A stretch of 5,224 bases of DNA from Verrucomicrobiota bacterium (lineage in GTDB: Bacteria; Verrucomicrobiota; Verrucomicrobiia; Verrucomicrobiales; Verrucomicrobiaceae). The position numbers and the translations under genes are program-made. Below are positions 1 to 5,177 of the stretch, piece after piece (position 1 is the stretch's first letter; each line of letters starts with the position of its first letter). The stretch spans positions 1 to 5,224 of the forward strand of contig VFKY01000147.1 of the NCBI GenBank assembly GCA_009885275.1, written 5' to 3'. The notes below the pieces were generated by a model. That model did not search any database and was not told where the DNA came from. It worked only from the letters and a program-made list of their open reading frames with translations.

Positions 1-3
1 ATA

Positions 4-78
4 GGGGATGGCAAGGAACATCAGACCGTGTAGGGGAAACAATGTTCGCGCAAGTTCCTAGTCGCTGCTAAAATCCCC
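4..78 (+). other. Nested inverted repeats, possible structured RNA
   Basis: GGGGAT (4-9) can pair with ATCCCC (73-78), and inside it AGGAAC (14-19) can pair with GTTCCT (54-59). GAACAT (16-21) can alternatively pair with ATGTTC (42-47). The second and third pairings share bases and are mutually exclusive. A hairpin with a short T run follows at 89-110. The arrangement resembles a small RNA or leader, but it matches no RNA family I recognise (not tmRNA, RNase P RNA, SRP RNA or a riboswitch I know). Six-base pairings over 75 bases can arise by chance. Confidence 0.22.
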
Positions 79-88
79 GTCAAATGGG

Positions 89-110
89 AAATATCAGGGA
101 GTGATATTTT
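89..110 (+). terminator. AT-rich hairpin, possible weak terminator
   Basis: AAATATCA (89-96) pairs with TGATATTT (102-109) as an 8-bp perfect stem with a 5-base GGGAG loop. The T run at 107-110 lies mostly within the stem. The stem is AT-rich and so weak for an intrinsic terminator. It would suit the end of a transcript entering from the left edge, or a transcription pause. Confidence 0.3.
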
Positions 111-246
111 CAAGAGGATGAAGCTGTATTGCACCTGATAATGAAATCAGTAGAGGTCATCGAGGCAATCAACTTTCGATAGGGAAGACTCGCTGAGCGA
201 ATCCGGAAGAAAAATGGGTCGATCGGGCGAAATTATTTACGTGGAT

Positions 247-276
247 TTGGCATTATGAAGCGTTTTATGATATAAG
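247..276 (+). promoter_or_regulatory. Candidate sigma70-type promoter for the rhomboid-rsmD-waaA operon
   Basis: TTGGCA at 247-252 (five of six against TTGACA) is followed after an 18-base spacer by TATAAG at 271-276 (five of six against TATAAT). An overlapping TATGAT at 266-271 is an alternative -10 box but gives a short spacer. The implied transcription start, near 283, is only about six bases before the ATG at 289. The message would be nearly leaderless, which agrees with the absence of a Shine-Dalgarno sequence there. The call rests on consensus matching alone. Confidence 0.38.
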
Positions 277-288
277 AATAATCCAGTT

Positions 289-1254
289 ATGATTCACGAT
301 CGCGATTACATGAGAAATCCTCAGCCACCACGCTGGAATGGAGTCATGCTGCCTGATGCCGTTATCGGTATTATTGTGCTGAATGTGTTGGTGTTCCTAT
401 TGCAGTATGTTGGTTTCGGAATTTTTTCAGACTCAGTCCCAGTAGGTGGAGGTAGAACAGTTATTCAGCCATGGGGGGGATTCTCGCTACAAGCCCTGAT
501 GGAAGGGCGTGTCTGGACACTGTTTACGCACATGTTCGTGCATGGTGGCCCCTTCCACCTCTTGGGCAATTGCCTCATGATTGCTTTTTCAGGGAAAGCG
601 TTGAAGCCCATGATCGGGACGCGCTACTTCCTAATGATTTACTTTTTTTCCGGTGTCGCGGGAGCGCTGCTGGAAATGTTGGTGGGAGTGCTTATCCAGG
701 AGCCTAAGTCGATGATCGGAGCTTCCGCCTGTGCCATGGGTATTACAACGGCACTTGCCGTCCTTCTGCCTCAACAGATGATCACGGCGTTAATCGCTTT
801 TGTTATTCCCATCAACATGCGTTTCGGAAGATTGGTCATGCTTTTCATGGGCATTTCCTTGGTGATGGGAGTGCTTCAAATATTCCACGTTTGGGATAAC
901 CTTATGCCCAATATCGCGCATTTCGCTCACATTGGGGGAGGATTAGGTGGGTGGCTTTTTATGAGAGCTCTTGGATATGGTAAAGCCCCCGTGAATCAAG
1001 AGCGCCTCTGGAATGATCGTCAACGTCATGAAGACGAGCCGGAATATGCGGGTATTAAAAGTCGTAAGCGCGAAAAAGGCATGGAGCCACCGATGATCTA
1101 TCCTGTCGTGGATTCCAAAAAAGATTTTATCGCGCGTGAAATTGATCCATTGCTCGAAAAAATTTTAGCTCATGGCATTGGGAGCCTCAGTAAGGAAGAG
1201 CGTGAACTGCTGGAGCGTGCGCATGTCGAGATCAAGAGCAGGGAAAAAAGGTAA
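289..1254 (+). CDS. Rhomboid family intramembrane serine protease
   Basis: Rhomboids cut transmembrane substrates within the inner membrane. The 321-residue protein has six or so hydrophobic segments between about residues 22 and 230. The family signature is present: HGGPFHLLGN at 85-94, with H90 and N94 matching GlpG H150 and oxyanion-hole N154; the nucleophile S146 in GASA (144-147); and the catalytic H214 in AHIGGGLGG. The motif has alanine after the serine where glycine is usual. A charged cytoplasmic tail (about 231-321) ends in an acidic/basic helix with IDPLLEKI and GIGSLSKEERELLERA, which resembles a short element I recall at the C-terminus of rhomboids from Bacteroidota and Verrucomicrobiota. 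ATG 289 is chosen as the first start. ATG 310 is an alternative, and neither has a clear ribosome binding site. The stop overlaps the rsmD start by one base (TAATG), implying translational coupling. Substrates cannot be told from sequence. Confidence 0.93.
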   Translation: MIHDRDYMRNPQPPRWNGVMLPDAVIGIIVLNVLVFLLQYVGFGIFSDSVPVGGGRTVIQPWGGFSLQALMEGRVWTLFTHMFVHGGPFHLLGNCLMIAFSGKALKPMIGTRYFLMIYFFSGVAGALLEMLVGVLIQEPKSMIGASACAMGITTALAVLLPQQMITALIAFVIPINMRFGRLVMLFMGISLVMGVLQIFHVWDNLMPNIAHFAHIGGGLGGWLFMRALGYGKAPVNQERLWNDRQRHEDEPEYAGIKSRKREKGMEPPMIYPVVDSKKDFIAREIDPLLEKILAHGIGSLSKEERELLERAHVEIKSREKR

Positions 1255-1925
1255 TGAGAATTATTTCAGGAACGGCCGGCGGCCAAACACTCAAGGTTCC
1301 TCCCATGGTTACTCGCCCTACTTCGGACCGGGTACGTGAAGCTCTCTTTTCCATGCTTCTTCCGCGACTTGAGGGGGCGAGAGTGCTCGATCTTTTTGCG
1401 GGTTCAGGTGCCTTTGGATTAGAATCTCTTAGTCGCGGATCACATCATGCCACCTTTGTTGAGGAGAGCGACGTCGCTTGTAAGGTAATTCAAGAGAACC
1501 TTACTAAGACCAGGCTTGCGGTGGGCAAGATTCTAAAGGGAGATGTTTTCTCGACACTGAATAGATTGGCGGACTCGGGCTCGCAATTTGACATCATCTT
1601 TGCAGATCCTCCGTATGCTAAAAATAAAGAATCTACTGACTTTGCTTCACAGCTGCTGAATAATGCAGACTTGCAACGAGTGCTTGCACCTCAGGGGTGG
1701 TTTGTGTTGGAAAGCATGGTGACAAAACACCCTAGCGAGGTTATTGCCAGTTGGGATACGGTTCGAGATCGGGCGTATGGCTCTACGCGAATTCACATAC
1801 TGCAATCTTCTACTCTTGATAATAGTGCGAACTTTAGTGCTGCTGATATACAACCTGCTTTATCCAATCATCCTGCTGGTTATGACTCCGGCAGCGTTGA
1901 GGAAAATGAAAGCACGCGGCGGTAA
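1254..1925 (+). CDS. rsmD: 16S rRNA (guanine(966)-N(2))-methyltransferase RsmD
   Basis: RsmD uses S-adenosylmethionine to methylate N2 of G966 in 16S rRNA of the small subunit. The N-terminus carries the family signature RIISGTAGG (2-10) and RPTSDRVREALF (21-32). The SAM-binding motif I is VLDLFAGSGAFGLE (44-57), and the catalytic DPPY of N-methyltransferases is at 118-121. The domain looks complete by about residue 183, after YGSTRIHIL, and family members are usually about 180-200 residues. Here the frame continues to 223 with a polar, low-complexity tail (NSANFSAAD, then GSVEENESTRR) that lies over the start of waaA in another frame. The tail is probably an accident of a frameshift rather than a domain: three stops in a row (1817-1825) occur one frame away. 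A purine stretch, AAAAAAGG, sits two bases before the ATG, which overlaps the rhomboid stop. Confidence 0.95.
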   Translation: MRIISGTAGGQTLKVPPMVTRPTSDRVREALFSMLLPRLEGARVLDLFAGSGAFGLESLSRGSHHATFVEESDVACKVIQENLTKTRLAVGKILKGDVFSTLNRLADSGSQFDIIFADPPYAKNKESTDFASQLLNNADLQRVLAPQGWFVLESMVTKHPSEVIASWDTVRDRAYGSTRIHILQSSTLDNSANFSAADIQPALSNHPAGYDSGSVEENESTRR

Positions 1926-3168
1926 GGCGTCTGATCTTTGGGCCCGATTGGGGTTTTACAGTGAAGAGCAAAAGGCGGTGTTTAAGTCTTTGCAGGGGCG
2001 AGGTGAGGTCATCTGGATGCACGCCGTTAGCGTTGGTGAAGTTGGGATCGCCAGTAAGCTTATTCGCGAACTGTTGCAGGTTCGTCCGTCATTACGGGTA
2101 GTTCTCTCTACGACCACGCCTACAGGTTATGCGTTGGCAAAGGCATTTGGTGAGGATTCAAATGATGCCGTGTGTGCGATTTACAATCCACTCGATGGTT
2201 GGTTCACGGTGCGACGTTGTTTACGCATGATCAAGCCGAGCCAGATCGTGCTTGTGGAGGCTGAAGTATGGCCCAATCTCGTCTATGCGGCGAAGCAACA
2301 GGGCATAAGTGTGACACTCGTCAACGCTCGACTTTCACCGCGCTCCGAACGTCGCTATCAAAAAGCTGGTTACTTCGTACGCCCTATATTTTCAATGTTA
2401 GAGCGGGTGCTTGTTCAGGAACCTGAAGATATCAAACGCTGGCAAACGCTGGGACTTGATGCTGAGAAGATCGAATGCACGGGCAGTATTAAATTTGATA
2501 GGGTAGGGGATCATGAGCCACGAGATCAAGTGTCGCAATTTCGTGCTTTTTTGGATGGCATTGGCTGTGATGAAGATCGTCCCGTAATGCTCGCAGCGAG
2601 TACGCATGCGGGAGAGGAGTTGGAACTGGCAAAAGTATTTCTCAAACTCAAAAGTGCGATACCTGCGTTATTTTTCATTATCGTCCCGCGTCATGTGGAA
2701 CGAATTGCCGAGATCGAAAATGATTTGATGAGTCTTGGAGTTAGCTCTATTCGGAGATCTGCATGCAACCAGGGAACTCTTGCCGTTGATGCTCTTCTGG
2801 TCGATACCACCGGAGAACTTCGAGCATGGCAATATCTCGCTACGGTGGTAATCGTTGGGAAAAGCTTTTTGGTAAACGGTGGACAAAATCCGGCAGAGGC
2901 CGTGATGGCAGGCAAGCCTGTCCTTTTTGGTCCTCATATGGAAAACTTTGCCGCTCTTGTCCGCATTTTACTCAGCAAGCAGGGAGCCATACAGGTGCAA
3001 AATTTCGAAGAATTGGAAGCGAAGCTTCTAGATCTATTTAAGCAACCCTCCGAAGCATCAAGGCTCGCGAAGTCAGGTCGGGAGGCCTTGCAAGCCCATG
3101 AAGGGGCTACACAGCGCACTGTCTCGATGTTGCTGCATCAAAACAAAATAAAAAGCTCTTGCAAATGA
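1837..3168 (+). CDS. waaA: 3-deoxy-D-manno-octulosonic acid (Kdo) transferase
   Basis: WaaA (KdtA, GT30 family) transfers Kdo from CMP-Kdo to the lipid A precursor at the cytoplasmic face of the inner membrane. Numbering is from GTG 1837 (443 residues). An N-terminal hydrophobic anchor (about 2-17, LLIYNLLYP) is followed by RLGF (37-40). The acceptor-side motif is HAVSVGEVG (62-70), with E68 the expected catalytic base. EAEVWPN (141-147) stands where ETEIWPN is usual. The C-terminal lobe has ASTHAGEE (254-261), VPRHVER (283-289), the nucleotide-sugar motif GGQNPAEA (348-355) and PVLFGPHMENF (361-371). All expected motifs are present and the length is normal. GTG 1837 is chosen because it starts directly at the anchor, as in relatives. 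TTG 1816, GTG 1825 and ATG 1777 are in-frame alternatives without a clear ribosome binding site. Every one of them overlaps rsmD as it now reads. How many Kdo residues the enzyme adds cannot be read from sequence. Confidence 0.94.
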   Translation: MLLIYNLLYPIILLVMTPAALRKMKARGGKASDLWARLGFYSEEQKAVFKSLQGRGEVIWMHAVSVGEVGIASKLIRELLQVRPSLRVVLSTTTPTGYALAKAFGEDSNDAVCAIYNPLDGWFTVRRCLRMIKPSQIVLVEAEVWPNLVYAAKQQGISVTLVNARLSPRSERRYQKAGYFVRPIFSMLERVLVQEPEDIKRWQTLGLDAEKIECTGSIKFDRVGDHEPRDQVSQFRAFLDGIGCDEDRPVMLAASTHAGEELELAKVFLKLKSAIPALFFIIVPRHVERIAEIENDLMSLGVSSIRRSACNQGTLAVDALLVDTTGELRAWQYLATVVIVGKSFLVNGGQNPAEAVMAGKPVLFGPHMENFAALVRILLSKQGAIQVQNFEELEAKLLDLFKQPSEASRLAKSGREALQAHEGATQRTVSMLLHQNKIKSSCK

Positions 3169-3186
3169 CCACTTAATCGCCATTCT
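3159..3186 (+). promoter_or_regulatory. Possible promoter for tRNA-Glu
   Basis: TTGCAA (3159-3164) and CATTCT (3181-3186) are spaced by 16 bases. They lie across the waaA stop, at the right distance for a start about ten bases before the tRNA. Both hexamers are weak matches (four and three of six), and the tRNA may simply be read through from waaA, since no terminator is visible in the 34 bases between them. Confidence 0.2.
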
Positions 3187-3202
3187 GCTCGCCCACGCTT
3201 TT

Positions 3203-3277
3203 GACCCCTTCGTCTAACGGTTAGGACACATCCCTTTCACGGATGCGATGCGAGTTCGATTCTCGCAGGGGTCGCCA
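3203..3277 (+). tRNA. tRNA-Glu, anticodon UUC
   Basis: The full cloverleaf can be drawn. The acceptor stem GACCCCT (3203-3209) pairs with AGGGGTC (3267-3273). The D arm has GTC (3212-3214) against GAC (3225-3227). The anticodon stem CATCC/GGATG (3229-3233, 3241-3245) holds the loop CTTTCAC with anticodon TTC at 3236-3238. The T stem GCGAG/CTCGC (3250-3254, 3262-3266) has the loop TTCGATT. The discriminator is G3274 and CCA is encoded at 3275-3277. All stems pair without mismatches apart from a T-G pair extending the D stem. It should read GAA and GAG codons. Confidence 0.97.
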
Positions 3278-3310
3278 AGATTCTTAAGTATAAGAACATG
3301 GCTTCTTGGC
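3274..3310 (+). repeat. Inverted repeat enclosing the 3' end of tRNA-Glu
   Basis: GCCAAGA (3274-3280), which includes the discriminator and CCA of the tRNA, is complementary to TCTTGGC (3304-3310). Within it TTCTTA (3281-3286) pairs with TAAGAA (3291-3296) around a 4-base loop. The two stems could stack. No T run follows, so this is not a standard terminator. It could protect or delay 3' maturation of the tRNA transcript, or be fortuitous. Confidence 0.4.
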
Positions 3311-3359
3311 AACTCGTTACCGTTGGATTTGTGGTGCCATTATTAAATGCTTTTGTATC

Positions 3360-3384
3360 CATGCTTTTCGTTCGTCCAAGCATG
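3360..3384 (+). promoter_or_regulatory. Inverted repeat just upstream of the binding-protein gene
   Basis: CATGCTT (3360-3366) and AAGCATG (3378-3384) form a perfect 7-base inverted repeat around 11 bases, ending eight bases before the ATG at 3393. The word ATGCTTTT also occurs as a direct repeat at 3347-3354 and 3361-3368. The position fits an operator, or an RNA hairpin close to the ribosome binding region. No regulator gene is in the window and no consensus is recognised. Confidence 0.3.
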
Positions 3385-3392
3385 TGATATGA

Positions 3393-4457
3393 ATGAGGTT
3401 CATGAAAACAGCGCCGTCATTTTATCTCAAGATTTTAGGTGCGAGTATCCTGTTTGCATTTGGTCTAATTTTCTTGGTGGGCTGTGATGGATCTAACTCC
3501 GGAACATTCTCTTTCAAGAGCAAGCCCGAGAAGCGCTTGCGGTTCGCCATCTCGGTGGACGGACTGACCAATCCCATGCGCAATTATCAAGTGGCGTTAC
3601 TTGAGCGATTGATTCGCACTCGTCCCGGCATTGATCTTACTTTGCTTGATGCCAGGGGTGACATGGCAGTGCAGGGGGAGCAGTTAAAAAAAATGATTAC
3701 TGACGGAGTAGATTATCTTTTCGTTTTTCCCCAAAACGTGGAGGTCTGTGTTCCGATCATGCGTAATGCAAAAATAGGTGGAGCCATCGTTGTTGCCTTC
3801 GCTGAAAAAGTTCCTGCCGACGCTTGCACCACATCGATCTACACGGAGGAACGTCATCTTGGAAATGTTGCTGGGCAGTATGTTTTGGCTGCTTTAAAGA
3901 AAAAAGCGGAAGATGAAGGCAGCGCAGAAGTGAAGGGGCGACTAGTGCAACTGACGGGGATTGAGGACAGCCTGATCACTCGTGAACGCTCGATGGGTTT
4001 TTTAGAAGCTTTTAAAGAGGCACCTGGGGTGAAAATTGTGCATGAAGCAGCGGCGAATTGGATTGAAAAAGATGCGACTGAGCGCACGAAAGAAGCGTTG
4101 AAACTACAAAAGACATTTGATGTCATCTATGCTCAAAATGATTTCATGGCTCGCGGCGCCAATGTTGCTATGTTGGAGGGAGGTACCTTGGCACGTGAAG
4201 CACTATTTATCATAGGCACCGACGGAGCCATAGGCAAAGGGGGCGGGATCGAGATGTTGATGCATGGAGACATAGAGGCCACCGTCTATCAACCCCCACT
4301 TGTTGACAAGGCTTGGGAACTCGTGAAGCGGACGCTCGATGAGCCTGAGTTTAAAATTGAAAAGACCTATCGCATGAAGCCATTTGTCATCACCGCAGAA
4401 TCCGCAGAAGATATCATGCGTAAAGGTTTGCCGGCACCTGAGCTGGAAAGATTTTAA
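3393..4457 (+). CDS. Sugar-type ABC transporter substrate-binding lipoprotein (periplasmic binding protein, RbsB-like)
   Basis: The 354-residue protein looks like a type I periplasmic binding protein of the ribose/galactose class (Peripla_BP_4 type), which captures a small solute, often a sugar, for an ABC importer or a sensor. A signal peptide with hydrophobic core at about 11-29 ends in the lipobox LVGC (28-31), so C31 should be lipidated. Asp at the +2 position would favour inner-membrane retention by enterobacterial rules. The mature part begins the first lobe at RFAISVDGLTNPM (50-62). It continues with GVDYLFVFP (105-113), the family turn AQND (237-240) and IIGTDG (273-278), and closes with IEATVYQPP (294-302). 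ATG 3393 is the first start; ATG 3402 is also possible, and neither has a well-spaced Shine-Dalgarno. No permease or ATPase lies within the window, and tRNA genes flank it on both sides. The ligand is unknown. Confidence 0.88.
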   Translation: MRFMKTAPSFYLKILGASILFAFGLIFLVGCDGSNSGTFSFKSKPEKRLRFAISVDGLTNPMRNYQVALLERLIRTRPGIDLTLLDARGDMAVQGEQLKKMITDGVDYLFVFPQNVEVCVPIMRNAKIGGAIVVAFAEKVPADACTTSIYTEERHLGNVAGQYVLAALKKKAEDEGSAEVKGRLVQLTGIEDSLITRERSMGFLEAFKEAPGVKIVHEAAANWIEKDATERTKEALKLQKTFDVIYAQNDFMARGANVAMLEGGTLAREALFIIGTDGAIGKGGGIEMLMHGDIEATVYQPPLVDKAWELVKRTLDEPEFKIEKTYRMKPFVITAESAEDIMRKGLPAPELERF

Positions 4458-4475
4458 GGAAAACGCAGACGAGAT

Positions 4476-4503
4476 TTGACAAAGATCACATTGAATCTAA
4501 TTT
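4476..4503 (+). promoter_or_regulatory. Candidate promoter for tRNA-Arg
   Basis: A perfect TTGACA lies at 4476-4481. A -10 box is less certain: TAATTT at 4498-4503 gives a 16-base spacer, and TCTAAT at 4496-4501 fits better by sequence but leaves only 14 bases. The start would fall near 4510, leaving a short leader with the hairpin GCTGC-TTCAC-GCAGC (4514-4528) that would be removed during tRNA maturation. Confidence 0.4.
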
Positions 4504-4535
4504 GGCAATTCGCGCTGCTTCACGCAGCAAGAAAC

Positions 4536-4612
4536 GCACCCGTAGCTCAATGGATTAGAGCATCTGACTACGGATCAGAAGGTTTCTGGTTCGAGTCCAG
4601 ACGGGTGCACCA
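4536..4612 (+). tRNA. tRNA-Arg, anticodon ACG
   Basis: The acceptor stem GCACCCG (4536-4542) pairs with CGGGTGC (4602-4608). The D stem is GCTC/GAGC (4545-4548, 4558-4561). The anticodon stem TCTGA/TCAGA (4563-4567, 4575-4579) holds loop CTACGGA with anticodon ACG at 4570-4572. The T stem TCTGG/CCAGA (4585-4589, 4597-4601) has loop TTCGAGT. The discriminator is A4609 and CCA is encoded at 4610-4612. All stems are perfect. A34 is expected to be deaminated to inosine by TadA so that the tRNA reads CGU, CGC and CGA. Confidence 0.97.
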
Positions 4613-4613
4613 T

Positions 4614-4636
4614 TCAGTGTCAATGAGTTACACTGA
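4614..4636. repeat. Inverted repeat after tRNA-Arg
   Basis: TCAGTGT (4614-4620) is complementary to ACACTGA (4630-4636) with a 9-base loop, starting two bases after the CCA of the tRNA. No T run follows on either strand, so it is at best a weak or factor-dependent terminator. It could serve the tRNA from the left, or the convergent minus-strand gene that stops at 4715. Confidence 0.35.
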
Positions 4637-4714
4637 TTCGTGAAAGAGTGAAAAAATACACCTTGGCCACTTTTCAGGTTCCTGCAAGCCTTCAAGTGAT
4701 CATCGAGAATGATG

Positions 4715-5074
4715 CTAGTTTGAGGGTTCTGCTTCTTGAAATCTGTTGAGGAGAAAAGTGGCAGCAGCCACCGCATCACGGCGGTAGAACTCCTCAATCG
4801 AATGGATCTCTTCGTCCTTTGCTTTGAGGGAATCGGCGGCCCATTGGTTGCGATATTCACCCACAGGCAGATGATCTGTCTCAGATTCCACTGCGATGAA
4901 GAAGGTGAACTCCGAATTGCGGTCTTCCCGGAGACGATGAGCACATGATACGAGTAGGCGCGATGCTTCGATAAGTCCTAGAGTTCCAGCCAGATAGTCT
5001 GTACAAGCTGTCGCAACGCTGCGGCAATCGCGGAGCCATTGCTTCTCGTCCGTTACCCAATTAGGTCGATTCAT
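4715..5074 (-). CDS. Hypothetical protein, 119 residues, unrecognised family
   Basis: I do not recognise the family. The protein is soluble, with no signal peptide or membrane segment, and mainly helical in character. An N-terminal helical part (about 10-50, with LGLIEASRLLVSCAHRL) leads to a short hydrophobic strand, EFTFFIAVES (55-64). After ETDHLPVGEYRNQW (64-77) come a charged helix and a closing helix (AVAAATFLLNRF, 101-112). The composition, balanced charges and normal aromatic content look like a real protein, unlike the other frames here. The opposite-strand frames give basic, serine-rich nonsense, and one of them runs into tRNA-Arg. ATG 5074 is used as the start. The purine stretch before it (CAAGATA) is a weak ribosome site, and translation may instead be coupled to the small overlapping ORF upstream. 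It converges on tRNA-Arg, with 102 bases between. Confidence 0.68.
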   Translation of the reverse strand: MNRPNWVTDEKQWLRDCRSVATACTDYLAGTLGLIEASRLLVSCAHRLREDRNSEFTFFIAVESETDHLPVGEYRNQWAADSLKAKDEEIHSIEEFYRRDAVAAATFLLNRFQEAEPSN

Positions 5075-5141
5075 TATCTTGCAGAACGTCTCGGATCAGG
5101 CGACGGCGAGCGGGAAGCGTCGATGACACGACAGATGCCAT
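5061..5141 (-). CDS. Possible 26-codon small ORF overlapping the 119-residue gene
   Basis: An ATG at 5141 (minus strand) is preceded by AGGGG at a 5-base spacing, a good Shine-Dalgarno. The 26-residue product begins MASVVSSTLPARRRLIRDV and ends with DNEST. Its stop (5061-5063) lies 14 bases inside the downstream gene, so ribosomes finishing it could restart at ATG 5074. It could be a small coupled leader or a real small protein. It could also be a chance frame, since no length or domain evidence supports it. Confidence 0.33.
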   Translation of the reverse strand: MASVVSSTLPARRRLIRDVLQDNEST

Positions 5142-5177
5142 ACGAGCCCCTGCCTGCATCCGTTTTGTTCAGGCCGG

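Larger units (their letters stand above)
1..288. other. Non-coding leader region upstream of the rhomboid operon
   Basis: No reading frame of convincing length or composition crosses this stretch on either strand. At the left edge two plus-strand frames are open for a short way, stopping at 31-33 and 69-71, so the tail of an upstream gene cannot be excluded. The rest holds nested inverted repeats (4-78), an AT-rich hairpin (89-109), an imperfect palindrome centred on 194-196 (TCGC-TGA-GCGA core, extendable to 187-203 with one mismatch), and a promoter-like pair of hexamers just before the first gene. The palindrome could be an operator, but nothing identifies a regulator. Confidence 0.6.

Noticed and set aside
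214..258. 14-codon ORF with GGAAG upstream (MGRSGEIIYVDLAL)
   Set aside because: Too short to support without conservation; a purine-rich patch before an ATG is common by chance, and its end overlaps the candidate promoter.
1236..1256. A-run before the rhomboid stop (AAAAAAG) as a programmed -1 frameshift site into rsmD
   Set aside because: The heptamer is out of register with the rhomboid codons (GAA AAA AGG TAA), and the TAATG overlap already explains coupling; rsmD has its own proper N-terminus.
1744..1836. Longer waaA start at TTG 1744 giving 474 residues
   Set aside because: The extra N-terminal residues overlie the conserved end of the RsmD domain and precede the membrane anchor where WaaA proteins normally begin.
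3281..3296. Hairpin TTCTTA-AGTA-TAAGAA as an intrinsic terminator of tRNA-Glu
   Set aside because: The stem is AT-rich and is not followed by a T run on the plus strand.
4699..4713. Small hairpin ATCAT-CGAGA-ATGAT just after the minus-strand gene stop, as a terminator
   Set aside because: Only 5 bp, AT-rich, and no T run follows on the minus strand.
4555..4944. Minus-strand 129-codon frame ending in VWTRTRNLLIRSQML
   Set aside because: Its C-terminal part is the antisense translation of tRNA-Arg, a well-known false gene pattern, and the rest is a shadow of the 119-residue gene in another frame.
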